Below, piece by piece: positions 27,058-36,542 of a DNA stretch of 64,000 bases; position 1 is the first letter of the stretch; each line of letters opens with the position of its first letter. A model generated the notes under the pieces. That model did not search any database, was not told the DNA's origin, and was given only the letters and a program-made list of their open reading frames with translations. Origin of the DNA: Bowmanella denitrificans (GTDB taxonomy: Bacteria > Pseudomonadota > Gammaproteobacteria > Enterobacterales > Alteromonadaceae). The position numbers and the translations under genes are program-made. Where the stretch lies: positions 94,668-158,667 of the forward strand of contig NZ_BAAAEI010000007.1 in assembly GCF_039522935.1 (NCBI RefSeq), read 5' to 3'.

Positions 27058-28381
27058 AATGAATTCCTTCCTGATAAAAAGCCAGTCTACCTTTTGGGAT
27101 GAAAAGCTTCAGGCAAAAAATTAGAATTATCAGCGACGGATAAACGCCAGCAGATGTGATCGCAACAATCGGTGAAAAAACAATGAGCGTGAGAAATAAT
27201 AGGCTGATGTAAAAACTGAAAAAATCTCCAACTATTAAGAATCTGCTCCAGAAGTAGGCGCCAAAAATTGCCACAATAAAAATGACCGGCAAGCTACCAA
27301 TAGCACCAAAATCCAGATAAAAAGCTCCAGCAAGTGTAAAATAGACACCTGGATTGGGAATGCTAGCCAAGATCTCCTGAATTGAAACAACATTCAAACC
27401 CAACTTATTTACAAGTATTCCTTGTAGATAGAATTGATACGCAAAAAAATATGGCGCTTGTTCTGGGTAATCAGCTGAATATAAAACGTCGAACTGAAAT
27501 ACGCCATGGCAGGCATAATACACTGTAGAAGCCAACACAAAGTAATACTGAGCAAACTCAGGATTATTCGAAAAATAACTTCTAATAAAGTCTGGGACAG
27601 CCAATCCCGGCAAATTATTATCCAGCACTAACATCAATTCATGACTATCTCCACTGGAGTGACCAGTTCTATCTATAAAAATAATGGAAAAGACATAAAT
27701 AACAACAAACCCAAGTAGTATATAGAGGAGCTTACTAGATAGCTTACTCTTCTTTTTAATACCAAAACGTAGTTTATATGCATAGTTGGACAAATAGGCA
27801 ATTAAAAGTGCTATCGCCGCGACAAATCGACCTCCAGACAAAAACGAAACAAAGATTCCAATAATAAAAACTATAAAAAGCTGACGCGCTTTAGATTTGG
27901 ACAGATACTTCTGAAAATATACACAAAAGATATAGGCTAATACGAAAAACCCTGAAAAAGCCATACCAATAATGCCAGCAAACGTACTACCTTGTTGTAG
28001 AGAACTATCGCGTCCACGAGAAAGCCTTAACTCGGTAACCTCGGCAAGTGAAAAACTAAAACCATTGAGAAGAAAAAACTTATAAACTAGGGCCCCTGAA
28101 ACAATCAAAGAAACAATCATCAACCTATTAGCTGATTTAAGTACCTTCTCCTCAGAATAAGTAACGTAACGCTTTTCGCATCGAAATCCCGAGCTATAAA
28201 GTGGATATAAGACCGCCCCCAAAAAGAACAATACAAAAAAACCAGCCAAGAAGCATGATGCTTCAAGTCCAATTGGAGTGAAGTCAAGAAAAGGCACTGA
28301 CCTCAAGACCAAGACCACTGTCCATGAAAATAACAAAAGCAAGCCTGGGACAAAAAGCAAATGCTTCCTAACTATTTGCAA
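27047..28381 (-). CDS. Oligosaccharide repeat unit polymerase (Wzy)
   Basis: A 444-residue membrane protein with about 12 hydrophobic segments. LSRGRDSSLQQGSTFAGIIGMAF and FLSGGRFVAAIALL resemble the periplasmic and SGGR elements of the O-antigen polymerase family, and the late LAGAFYLDFGAIGSLPVIF matches the family's last loop. It would polymerise lipid-linked repeats delivered by a flippase. It has a TTG start at 28381 overlapping the preceding gene. The region is AT-rich compared with the T2SS operon. Confidence 0.8.
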   Translation of the reverse strand: MQIVRKHLLFVPGLLLLFSWTVVLVLRSVPFLDFTPIGLEASCFLAGFFVLFFLGAVLYPLYSSGFRCEKRYVTYSEEKVLKSANRLMIVSLIVSGALVYKFFLLNGFSFSLAEVTELRLSRGRDSSLQQGSTFAGIIGMAFSGFFVLAYIFCVYFQKYLSKSKARQLFIVFIIGIFVSFLSGGRFVAAIALLIAYLSNYAYKLRFGIKKKSKLSSKLLYILLGFVVIYVFSIIFIDRTGHSSGDSHELMLVLDNNLPGLAVPDFIRSYFSNNPEFAQYYFVLASTVYYACHGVFQFDVLYSADYPEQAPYFFAYQFYLQGILVNKLGLNVVSIQEILASIPNPGVYFTLAGAFYLDFGAIGSLPVIFIVAIFGAYFWSRFLIVGDFFSFYISLLFLTLIVFSPIVAITSAGVYPSLIILIFCLKLFIPKGRLAFYQEGIHFER

Positions 28382-29606
28382 TTTTAATACTTCCTTTTAA
28401 TATTTCTCTGACAAATATGTGTGGTTCCTTAATAGACACCAACTCTCCGTCTACTTCATATATCTCAGGATGAGTTTCTTTAGAATTTAAGTAATACTGT
28501 CCTTCACTAAAAAACTCCACTTGTTTTCCATTTACCAGCGCCTCAATACCAATAGTTCCTGTCCAACACCCTATTATATTTGCAGAAGTTAATATTTCAC
28601 TAGTTGCGATAAACGGATCGATAAAAACAACTTTAGGGTTCTTCAATAAGGAAGTGTAAAAGTGATTATTATTATCATACACAGTAGCTGGATGCTCTTT
28701 GAGTATTATCTGGTCGTATCTACTTGACAATTCCGCAACCTTGCACCTAATCATATCTTCAAACTCAACCATTTTAGTATCGTTAGACCAATACTCAATG
28801 GTTGCTTCCGGAAAGTAGTGCAGCGGTATAAAAATGGAGTTTTGTAAAAATTCGACCTCGCTTAGCTTTTTGAAATGGCGCTCTACGAAAAAGTTAAGAA
28901 ACTCCCTGACAGAGGTATTGTATGGCGTTGCCAGGAGGTCATACTCCTTACGCCCCAAGAGTTTTGCCCCCACGAGATAAAACAACAGGAACCTTGCTTT
29001 ATATTTAAAATATCTGAAGATAGCAGCTTTTAGGGCTTTGCTTCGTTTAGGTGCCATATGAGAACGGAAACGTCCTTTAAGCGTTTCAACAACCTCGCCT
29101 ACTTCATTCGGAGAGGGTTCTCGAATTTGGTTATGCTCACCATATGTCGTTATTCTTTTATAATTGCTAATAAAGAAATTTGAAACACCATAGACTTTAA
29201 CGCCATACGATCTTGCAACTTGCACCATGATATCCATGATGTAATTATCTACAGGATAAATAACGAGAGATTCAAAAGCATTTTTCTCAAAAATATCTAA
29301 AAGGCCCGCCGTAGCACGCCTGATAAGAATCAAGCAGTCCTTTAAAGGAGTGTTTCGCAGCACTCTGTCACGAAAAATAATTTTGTCCAGACTCAAATTT
29401 GTTTTAATAAACGCCTCGGCCTTGGGCGAATCATCTAAAGTGCTATCGTTCATATCTATTCGATAGTCACCATTAAAATACTCAGAGATCGTTAGAATAT
29501 CTTCTGCATTAAGTTCATGTCTGGCAAAATTTAAAACCGCTTTATCAAACTCTTTGCTGCGTCGGATGTATACAAGTACTGGCACATTTTTCTCCAAACT
29601 ATTCAT
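28368..29606 (-). CDS. Capsule-type (KpsC/KpsS-like) GT-B glycosyltransferase, putative
   Basis: About 412 residues from ATG 29606, which overlaps the upstream flippase stop. The C-terminal half has a pattern like the Kdo-transferase/capsule-synthesis proteins KpsC and KpsS: ILKEHPATVYDN, then DPFIATSEILTSANIIGCWTGTIGIEAL and GKQVEFF. In those proteins the TGT/EA segment lies in the nucleotide-binding domain. No membrane segment is evident apart from one hydrophobic patch at about 215-225. Because a CMP-nonulosonate pathway lies nearby in the same operon, a nonulosonate transferase role is an attractive guess. The family assignment rests on motif resemblance only. Confidence 0.55.
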   Translation of the reverse strand: MNSLEKNVPVLVYIRRSKEFDKAVLNFARHELNAEDILTISEYFNGDYRIDMNDSTLDDSPKAEAFIKTNLSLDKIIFRDRVLRNTPLKDCLILIRRATAGLLDIFEKNAFESLVIYPVDNYIMDIMVQVARSYGVKVYGVSNFFISNYKRITTYGEHNQIREPSPNEVGEVVETLKGRFRSHMAPKRSKALKAAIFRYFKYKARFLLFYLVGAKLLGRKEYDLLATPYNTSVREFLNFFVERHFKKLSEVEFLQNSIFIPLHYFPEATIEYWSNDTKMVEFEDMIRCKVAELSSRYDQIILKEHPATVYDNNNHFYTSLLKNPKVVFIDPFIATSEILTSANIIGCWTGTIGIEALVNGKQVEFFSEGQYYLNSKETHPEIYEVDGELVSIKEPHIFVREILKGSIKIANS

Positions 29607-30807
29607 ACAGTAAATGCGATGTACATTTTCTGGCATAGCCATACAAAATTATTGATAATATTAAAAACACCGAATATGTTTTTATAAGTACCAAGTACAA
29701 CCCATGGATCCCTGCCACTAACATTAGAGGATATAATAGCAGTGATATAGCGCATGATATCAAAGATAAAATCACCAGAAATTTCATTTTTCCTAAGTAA
29801 ATATAAACAGAATTTACAGACATAAAAACATTTGCCAATCCTAGCAGCATGACCATAATTAGACAAATCTCAAATAGATATTTATATCCATAAAATTTCT
29901 CAGCCACATATGCAAAAGCTAATGTAGCTATTGCCAACGGAACAAACAGCGAAAAACATTTTTTCATCTGTTCAGTGACTTTCGAGTGAAGCCTATTTTT
30001 TCCTTCTTTTCCAAGCGCAACTATATTTGTGTATGAAAATGTTGTCACAGCAACCATCGTTAATTGTGTTATTGCGAATGCCAGTGAATAGTCCGCAAGA
30101 AAGTCATTAAAGTGATTTTTGATAAATAATCTATCCATATAAAGCATTATAAACAAAATTGCCGTTGCCGAATTCATCAAAACACCCGCTTTCACGCAGA
30201 ACCAGAACCCTTTAATACTTGCCAAAAAATTAATCTTTTGTAATTGAGACTTGATATATCCCTTATCTATAAGGAAAGAACATGCCAAAATTGCAAATAG
30301 CACAAAGCTTAATGCAACAGAAAACAATACGTAGTAACTAACAGATGAATCAGAAACCTGAAAAGCAACAGCACCAGCAATCAATGTAACTGCCAAAATA
30401 GGCTTAAACGACATGGCAGCCAAATATTTTTCTCTGGTCTTCAATATCGATTCTATTAAAATCGTCAACACAGAAAACCATACCAGTACAGCCAGAACAT
30501 CTAGCTTTAAAAATAGCAAAATGGCTGATACACAAAACGCATATAACCCTCCGCCTACAATCAACACCATCGCATTCAAGTCTGTTCGATTACTGGAATT
30601 GATGGTATCAGTAATGTAACCAGTACCCGCGCCTAAAGCAACAAAGTTAAATAGTATGAATGTAAATTTTAGGAACTCCACCTGAGCATAAACACCCTTA
30701 TTCAAAAAATAGGGTAAAACGAGCGTTTCAACTCCAATTAGAGAAAATATAATGTAGCGACCAAGCAACAATTTAAACAAGTCAAAAACCTTTACTTTGG
30801 CGGACAA
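29599..30807 (-). CDS. Wzx-like flippase
   Basis: A 402-residue membrane protein with about 12 hydrophobic segments in the MOP-exporter style, without a recognisable enzymatic motif. It has an ISLSYTN-like polar helix (FAITQLTMVAVTTFSYTN) in mid sequence. It overlaps the upstream acyltransferase gene. The start could be TTG 30807 (AGG six bases upstream) or TTG 30780 (AAAGG upstream). The family is inferred from topology, size and its position between polymerase and acyltransferase genes. Confidence 0.65.
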   Translation of the reverse strand: MSAKVKVFDLFKLLLGRYIIFSLIGVETLVLPYFLNKGVYAQVEFLKFTFILFNFVALGAGTGYITDTINSSNRTDLNAMVLIVGGGLYAFCVSAILLFLKLDVLAVLVWFSVLTILIESILKTREKYLAAMSFKPILAVTLIAGAVAFQVSDSSVSYYVLFSVALSFVLFAILACSFLIDKGYIKSQLQKINFLASIKGFWFCVKAGVLMNSATAILFIMLYMDRLFIKNHFNDFLADYSLAFAITQLTMVAVTTFSYTNIVALGKEGKNRLHSKVTEQMKKCFSLFVPLAIATLAFAYVAEKFYGYKYLFEICLIMVMLLGLANVFMSVNSVYIYLGKMKFLVILSLISCAISLLLYPLMLVAGIHGLYLVLIKTYSVFLILSIILYGYARKCTSHLLYE

Positions 30808-31945
30808 TAAAACCTGCTAATCTTTTCAAAAACATCTTGTTTTCTACAAGCCCTGCAACAATTTTAGATAGAGCAATGATAATAGCAATTGAAAGCATTA
30901 TTTGAAGGGCCATGAACACCCAATCACCAGCCACATTTCGATTAGTGAAGGCAAAAACCAATAACAAAATGGGAAAATGAATCAAGTACAACGTATAAGC
31001 ATATCTCGATCCCTCAGCAACAGCCAAAATACTGATATTGGAAGAATAGGCCTTTCCCCGCCTTAGTGATAATAGAATTGGTAATAATGGCGCAACAAAT
31101 AGTCCGAACATAAACTTATTCCGATTATTATAATAGTAACTAGATGAAGACTCTAATAACATGTAAAACCACAATAAAAAAAATGTGGCCACTAGAATGT
31201 AGCAAGCAAATCTCACCCAAGCTTTTTCCCATTGATTCCAAGCCGCAGCAGAAAAAGCGCCCGCCCCCCACACGACCAGCCCGTACCACCAAAACTCATT
31301 AACATTGTATGCCAAAAATGCGAACACAATGACCAGAGCAAAAACATTTTTGCGATTTCCTAATAACAATGTAATTAACGCGGCGACTATATAGTACCAA
31401 AATTCTGCAGCTAAAGACCATAGTGGACCATTTATTGTCGGGCTTTTAAAAGAATCAATTATGTTGTTAATAAAAAACAAACTTCCAAATATATCCCTCC
31501 ACTTAATCACTATTTCTTCTCTGGCAAAGTATATTTCTTGCCTGTTTCCGTACTGAGTAGAGTTGGTTAAATCGAAATACCACAGCAAAAAGTAGCCGAA
31601 TAATGATATCACTGTTGCAACTAAAAGAGGTGGATACAGCCTCACCATGCGTGATACTAAAAATTTTTTTATATTGAATTGGCCTGTTGAACTATTTCTC
31701 CAATTATTTACAATAGATAAAAAAATTAAGAAACCACTTAAGACAAAGAAAAGCATAACCCCAAATGAGCCTATGTGCCTGTAGAAAACCCACACAAATT
31801 CAACATTAAGATCCTTATGTGGAAACCAATAAGGGTTTACCAAAATCTGCTGGCAATGGGCCCATAAAACTAAAAATGCTCCACTTCCTCTTAGAAAGTC
31901 GAGCACTTGTGACTCTGATTTAGTTAAATTTTTTTCAACTAACAA
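30782..31945 (-). CDS. Acyltransferase 3 family membrane protein
   Basis: A 387-residue protein with about 10 hydrophobic segments. FLRGSGAFLVLWAHC has the conserved His of helix 1 and FLVSRMVRLYPP gives the Arg-containing loop. NGPLWSLAAEFWYY matches the conserved motif near helix 5 of OafA-like O-acetyltransferases. It is the second such enzyme in the cluster, so two positions of the glycan may be acylated. The start looks like TTG at 31945, without a strong ribosome site. Confidence 0.87.
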   Translation of the reverse strand: MLVEKNLTKSESQVLDFLRGSGAFLVLWAHCQQILVNPYWFPHKDLNVEFVWVFYRHIGSFGVMLFFVLSGFLIFLSIVNNWRNSSTGQFNIKKFLVSRMVRLYPPLLVATVISLFGYFLLWYFDLTNSTQYGNRQEIYFAREEIVIKWRDIFGSLFFINNIIDSFKSPTINGPLWSLAAEFWYYIVAALITLLLGNRKNVFALVIVFAFLAYNVNEFWWYGLVVWGAGAFSAAAWNQWEKAWVRFACYILVATFFLLWFYMLLESSSSYYYNNRNKFMFGLFVAPLLPILLSLRRGKAYSSNISILAVAEGSRYAYTLYLIHFPILLLVFAFTNRNVAGDWVFMALQIMLSIAIIIALSKIVAGLVENKMFLKRLAGFIVRQSKGF

Positions 31946-31960
31946 AACAGATTTCTCTGA

Positions 31961-32998
31961 CTATTTCTTAAAAAAGTCCAAATCATTATTGGCCTGTACG
32001 TAATCACTAACCTGACCTATATCTACCCAGTAATCATTTAACTTGTATATCTGGGCAGCGCTCTTTGGAATTAAAACCTGCTCAAATAGCGTAGGCATAT
32101 CAAAGAATTCATTTTCAGGAATGTCATATAGTAAACTTGGCTCAAGGATGTAGACACCAGCATTAATGTTTACAGAAAAGGATGGCTTTTCCTCAATTGA
32201 GGTTATAATATTCGTTTTATTTGCATTTACAACACCATAGGGCACTTTAAATTCATGATTTCTAACGCACATAGTAGCCAACCCACCACTCTCGATGTGA
32301 TCATTAAGAACGCTACCAAAATCAACATTGGCTAAAACATCGGCATTAACAACAAAAAAACGTTCTTGAATTTGGTGTTTTGGAATCAACCCTAAGGCAC
32401 CTGCCGTACCCAACCGCTTTTTTTCCTCAATATAACTTATTGACACACCATATTGAGTACCGTCGGAAAAGTAATTCATTATTACTTCTTTTTTATAATT
32501 CACACACAAGATAAATTTATAAAACCCTTGGTCTCGAAAATGTTCAATAAGGTGCTGCAACATAGGTCTATCACCAACTTTCAGCATTGGCTTGGGCTTG
32601 TCCTTTGTTAACTCACCTAATCTAGCCCCTAAGCCTCCGGCCATAATAACAACAGGATTGGGTCTCGAAATAAACTCTATATCATCTAGTGTGAACAAGG
32701 CATTTAATTTACCATCGCTACTAACTAAAGGCATATGTCGTCTATGTAATTGCTTCAGTTTTGCAACAATTGATTCCCTACTTGAGTTGCTCGGCATCGT
32801 AACTGGATCATTATTGATTGCATCTTGTATTGAGCTTTTATTTTTTAATATAGCTCTCCTGATATCGCCATCTGTTATTATTCCTACTAATTTCCCATAA
32901 TCATCTACAAAAGCGAGAAAACCAATTCCCCCTTTATCCAAAGCCTCAATAGCATCAAGTAATGTGCTATCTTCCTTCAATACAAATACATGTTCCAT
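31961..32998 (-). CDS. ptmE: CBS-domain nucleotidyltransferase (PtmE-like)
   Basis: A 345-residue protein with two CBS repeats (about 8-110; LVGIITDGDIRRAI is the first repeat end) fused to a sugar-1-phosphate nucleotidyltransferase beginning VVIMAGGLGARLGELT at about residue 117. This architecture matches PtmE, which makes GDP-glucosamine for the legionaminic acid pathway of Campylobacter. Its position directly after the CMP-transferase and synthase genes supports that. The start ATG follows the preceding stop with one base between. Confidence 0.8.
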   Translation of the reverse strand: MEHVFVLKEDSTLLDAIEALDKGGIGFLAFVDDYGKLVGIITDGDIRRAILKNKSSIQDAINNDPVTMPSNSSRESIVAKLKQLHRRHMPLVSSDGKLNALFTLDDIEFISRPNPVVIMAGGLGARLGELTKDKPKPMLKVGDRPMLQHLIEHFRDQGFYKFILCVNYKKEVIMNYFSDGTQYGVSISYIEEKKRLGTAGALGLIPKHQIQERFFVVNADVLANVDFGSVLNDHIESGGLATMCVRNHEFKVPYGVVNANKTNIITSIEEKPSFSVNINAGVYILEPSLLYDIPENEFFDMPTLFEQVLIPKSAAQIYKLNDYWVDIGQVSDYVQANNDLDFFKK

Positions 32999-32999
32999 C

Positions 33000-33671
33000 T
33001 TATTTACTCGATAAAAATTCAGCTAACTCAAAGTCGTCTATAGTATCGATATCTACGGAACGATCTCTAGGCATCAGATAGCAAAAACTATTGTCGCTGT
33101 AGTATTTACCTTGCTTTAACAGTTTGGACTTAAAAATATAAATCGCACCATTGGGATAGTAGGACGTCCGCTCCGCTTGCCTATTCTCTATGGTGTCTTC
33201 AAAAATGTTCTCAAACCTTCCATCTGCGGTCAGATACTTATGCCACCTCACAGGATGAGCTTCTTGTGTATAGCTCACTACTGAATCAGCATTAGTTCGT
33301 AGAAAGAGCTCGTGAGCAGCATCAATATCATCTGCATTCCTCAAGGGACAAGTTGGCAAAAGTACCATAAAGGCCTCTACAGACCGCCCCCTCATCACTG
33401 CCAGCTTTTCAAGAAACTCCAGATAAACATCAATCGCTTTTGCTGTATCGGTAGCCAGGGCTGGGTGTCTCAAAAATGGCACCAGTGCTCCAGCATTTTT
33501 TGCTGCACCGGCAATCTTCTCGCAATCTGTAGACACAAACACTTCAGACACCGACTTAGCCTTGAGCGCAGCCTCTATAGTATGGGCAATCAGTGGCTTT
33601 CCACAAAAATCCAAGATATTTTTCTGGGGAAGTCCTTTTGAGCCTCCCCTTGCTGGAATTAGTGCCAGCAT
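33000..33671 (-). CDS. CMP-nonulosonate cytidylyltransferase (NeuA/LegF-like)
   Basis: A 223-residue cytidylyltransferase. IPARGGSKGLPQKNI at residues 5-19 is the CTP-binding signature; FVSTDCEKIAG and LLPTCPLRN follow at the expected places, and RDRSVDIDTIDDFELAE closes the domain. It activates a nine-carbon sugar acid as its CMP derivative. Given LegB, LegC and PtmE-like neighbours, the substrate is probably legionaminic acid or a variant. The ATG is directly adjacent to the stop of the synthase gene. Confidence 0.9.
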   Translation of the reverse strand: MLALIPARGGSKGLPQKNILDFCGKPLIAHTIEAALKAKSVSEVFVSTDCEKIAGAAKNAGALVPFLRHPALATDTAKAIDVYLEFLEKLAVMRGRSVEAFMVLLPTCPLRNADDIDAAHELFLRTNADSVVSYTQEAHPVRWHKYLTADGRFENIFEDTIENRQAERTSYYPNGAIYIFKSKLLKQGKYYSDNSFCYLMPRDRSVDIDTIDDFELAEFLSSK

Positions 33672-34730
33672 TTAAACCAAATCTTCCTTGTTCAAAATAT
33701 AATCGTAAGGTAAGTCCTTGTTTACCTTAAAGCCAATTACATGCTCGGTCATACTTGGTGAAATTCCCGTTCCTGGGCGCTTATAGTCAATATCTTCTAA
33801 CGTCAAGGTCTCACCCGCTTTCATCGCACGGCTCAATACGATACTTCTTCTGAACTCAGCCTTTCTTTCAGCCGATTCTGTCGCTACAACCCTGAAGCTA
33901 CCCAAGGCATCACATATTCTCTTAGCGCCTTCTACGATTCCATGCATCTCATCCTTGGTGGCAGAAACTTTATGATCCCAACCCACCATGTTCTTATCCA
34001 GAGTAAAGTGTTTTTCAATCAATGCAGCACCTAGCGCGATGGATGCAAGCGGAATCTGAACACCTATGGTGTGATCTGAAAAGCCAATAGGGTAATCAGG
34101 ATAACACTGTCGCAGGGTAATAATGTTGTTAAGGTTTACATCTGCATCAACCGGAGGATAGGTTGCCACACAGTGCAGGATACATATCTCCTTATTGCCT
34201 GCTTCCTCTATAGTTTTAACGGCTCTGTCGATTTCGCTCAGATCACTCAATCCTGTTGAAATTACCATTGGCTTTCCCTTCCTGGCTAAATAGTCAAGAA
34301 AAGGGAGATTATTCAAATCCATCGATGCAACTTTGATAAAGGGTGTTTGCAATACATCTACAAGAAAGTCTGCTTCACGTTTACTAAATGGAGTTGATGT
34401 ACAATCGATGCCGACCTCGTCAGCAAACTTTTTCATCTCGAGGAGCTCAGTTTCCGATATAGCATACTCCTCAACTATTTCCTCTAGTGTGTAATCTGTT
34501 CTGTTACGATAATCGTCTGCGATAAAATAATTATCCTCGTACTTTTTCCTCGAGAAGATAGTTTCTTTACTCCAGCTTTGAAATTTAACACAATCTGCTC
34601 CAGCCTCTTTTGCTTCTAAAATAAGCTTTCTAGCCAAATCCATATCACCATTATGGTTTGAACCTAGTTCAGCGATAACATAAGGGCGTCGATAATTACC
34701 AATTTTTACAGATTCAGTTAACTTAAGCAT
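33672..34730 (-). CDS. Nonulosonate synthase (NeuB/LegI family)
   Basis: A 352-residue enzyme from ATG 34730 (GAGG nine bases upstream). It condenses phosphoenolpyruvate with a hexosamine-type sugar to give a nonulosonic acid. The TIM barrel begins YVIAELGSNHNGD, includes VKFQSW, STPFSKREADFL, KVASMDLNNLPFL and GFSDHTIG, and ends in an antifreeze-like SAF domain (about 285-350: FRRSIVLSRAMKAGETL). All landmark residues of the family are present. It overlaps the preceding GT2 stop by 8 bases. Confidence 0.92.
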   Translation of the reverse strand: MLKLTESVKIGNYRRPYVIAELGSNHNGDMDLARKLILEAKEAGADCVKFQSWSKETIFSRKKYEDNYFIADDYRNRTDYTLEEIVEEYAISETELLEMKKFADEVGIDCTSTPFSKREADFLVDVLQTPFIKVASMDLNNLPFLDYLARKGKPMVISTGLSDLSEIDRAVKTIEEAGNKEICILHCVATYPPVDADVNLNNIITLRQCYPDYPIGFSDHTIGVQIPLASIALGAALIEKHFTLDKNMVGWDHKVSATKDEMHGIVEGAKRICDALGSFRVVATESAERKAEFRRSIVLSRAMKAGETLTLEDIDYKRPGTGISPSMTEHVIGFKVNKDLPYDYILNKEDLV

Positions 34731-35613
34731 CTTCAATTTCCTCAAAATTAATTAATGACCACCAAGCTCTGGTCGGACACAATTTAACAGACTTTTCGAC
34801 TACATCCTGTAAAATATAATCACTACTTTCAAGCAAAGTACATGTCATACTGTATAAACTGGAAAACTCAGGATTATCACTCATCATCAGTTTGTAGTGC
34901 AGCCTTTTAACTTCCAGCTCTCTCCTTGCTTGCTCCAACGTTTTTTCACCAATATTTGCCACATTATTATCATGCTGTCTGTAATAGGTTTTTGTATCAT
35001 TAGTGAACAACGCCTTTTTTCCTAGAATCATGAGTCTAGAAAAAAAATACCAATCAACAGCTTTCAAATTCTCTGGAAAAATAACAGAATCAACAACGCT
35101 CAAGTCAATAGCAGTATTTGACATGCCAAAATAATTCTTCTGCTTCACCGCATCAAATTTCAAATAACTCTTTGAGCCAAATTCATTTAACTCATCAAAA
35201 TGATTTTTACTATAGATACCTGATTCATTAAAAAGATCAACATCATTAACGACTATATCTGTTTCAGCAAGCAGTTCTAGAGAACAGGCTACTCTATTCT
35301 CAGCGAAACAATCATCAAAGTCAGCGAAAACACCTACTTTATACCGACTTCGTGAAAAGTTAATTAAAAGCTCACGATTCTTGGCTATATTCCCTGTCCC
35401 GGCAACCTCAACAATATTCAAATTTCCGTACTTCTTTTCAACATCTCCAAGAAACTGAAAACCATCGTTGACTAATACGATGTCGAAATTCTGAAAAGAC
35501 TGTTTAGCCAAACTATCGAAGTAGTCAAAGTAGATATTGGTGGAAACAGGGAATGCAGTGGTTAGTACAGCAACAGCAGGTCGGTTTGAACTCACTTTTA
35601 TTCCCTTATTCAA
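34723..35613 (-). CDS. Family 2 glycosyltransferase-like protein
   Basis: A 296-residue protein with a GT-A/GT2 pattern: VAVLTTAFPVSTN at the start, VLVNDGF at about 46-52 (in place of the common DDGS), NIAKNREL, and FADFDDCF at about 95-102 giving the DxD-type metal site. The C-terminal region is helical and basic. It is encoded between the formyltransferase and the nonulosonate synthase genes, overlapping both. It may transfer a sugar in the repeat unit; it does not resemble known sialyltransferase families. The DDGS variation is noteworthy. Confidence 0.65.
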   Translation of the reverse strand: MNKGIKVSSNRPAVAVLTTAFPVSTNIYFDYFDSLAKQSFQNFDIVLVNDGFQFLGDVEKKYGNLNIVEVAGTGNIAKNRELLINFSRSRYKVGVFADFDDCFAENRVACSLELLAETDIVVNDVDLFNESGIYSKNHFDELNEFGSKSYLKFDAVKQKNYFGMSNTAIDLSVVDSVIFPENLKAVDWYFFSRLMILGKKALFTNDTKTYYRQHDNNVANIGEKTLEQARRELEVKRLHYKLMMSDNPEFSSLYSMTCTLLESSDYILQDVVEKSVKLCPTRAWWSLINFEEIEDA

Positions 35614-36542
35614 TCTGCTCTATGACAAGAGGGTGTTGGGGTCATTTTAAACCTGTCACCCATCATTATTTTTACAGGAGAAATATATTGGATCACTCGA
35701 ATAAAACTATCCTGAGTCTTTATTTCAAAGTAATCTTTCCCGATACCTACCACAGCACCAACAATACCTTTATAATAAGGGGCATCTTTTATCTGTTCAG
35801 CTTTAACAATCTGAATTTCATGTTCACCAAGATATGTTATAGCATTGGGTCCTGGTGAACTAATTGCTCTAATAAAATTGAACACATCTCGCGTAGTCTG
35901 ATTCCAGTCAATGATTTCATCTCCTGGTTTCCGCACTGTACAGTAAAAACCAACCGGATGAATTTTTTTCTGTTTAACTCCTATCACTTTTTCTTCGGAG
36001 ATAAACATTTTCAGCGCTGCATATAAAGTTTCTGCACAACCAACATAGGCTTTCTGCAATAAAGAGTGATAGTCATCACTATCGATTATGGGATAGGTAC
36101 TCTGTAAAATAATATCACCAGTATCAATTCCGTCATCAACAAAATGCACTGTTACACCAAATTCACTCTCATTATTAATCAGCGCCCAATTTAAAACATT
36201 CCTTCCACGGTAGAATGGTAGTTTTCCCGCATGGCAATTAATTATACCCAATGGCGGTATGTTCAGAATATTTTTCTTAAAAATCTGATTAAATGACATA
36301 GACACAAATAAGTCACAGTCAAATTCAGCCAATTGAGAAAGAAAAGACTCAGAGTTAATATTCTTGTTCTTTAAGTAGGTTATTTTATTTTTTTTACATA
36401 AATTTTTGAGCGTATCGTCTTGTGTATCGTAACGTACACAAATAAACCTAATATCAAAGGATTGATCACTATGGATTCGGTTGAAGGCTTCGTGAGACCA
36501 AGGACCATCTGCAAAGTATCCGATTTTTAATATTTTATTCAT
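35610..36542 (-). CDS. Sugar N-formyltransferase
   Basis: A 310-residue member of the 10-formyl-tetrahydrofolate-dependent formyltransferase family (Fmt/ArnA-N/VioF type). The catalytic triad is visible: Asn102 and His104 in NCHAGKLPFYRGRN, and Asp140 in FVDDGIDTGDII. The C-terminal domain (about 205-300) resembles the Fmt C-domain (VGAVVGIGKDYFEIKT). Located between legC and the synthase gene, it is where a LegH-type acetyltransferase gene would be expected, so it probably N-formylates the 4-amino sugar made by LegC. Start and stop overlap both neighbours. Confidence 0.85.
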   Translation of the reverse strand: MNKILKIGYFADGPWSHEAFNRIHSDQSFDIRFICVRYDTQDDTLKNLCKKNKITYLKNKNINSESFLSQLAEFDCDLFVSMSFNQIFKKNILNIPPLGIINCHAGKLPFYRGRNVLNWALINNESEFGVTVHFVDDGIDTGDIILQSTYPIIDSDDYHSLLQKAYVGCAETLYAALKMFISEEKVIGVKQKKIHPVGFYCTVRKPGDEIIDWNQTTRDVFNFIRAISSPGPNAITYLGEHEIQIVKAEQIKDAPYYKGIVGAVVGIGKDYFEIKTQDSFIRVIQYISPVKIMMGDRFKMTPTPSCHRAD

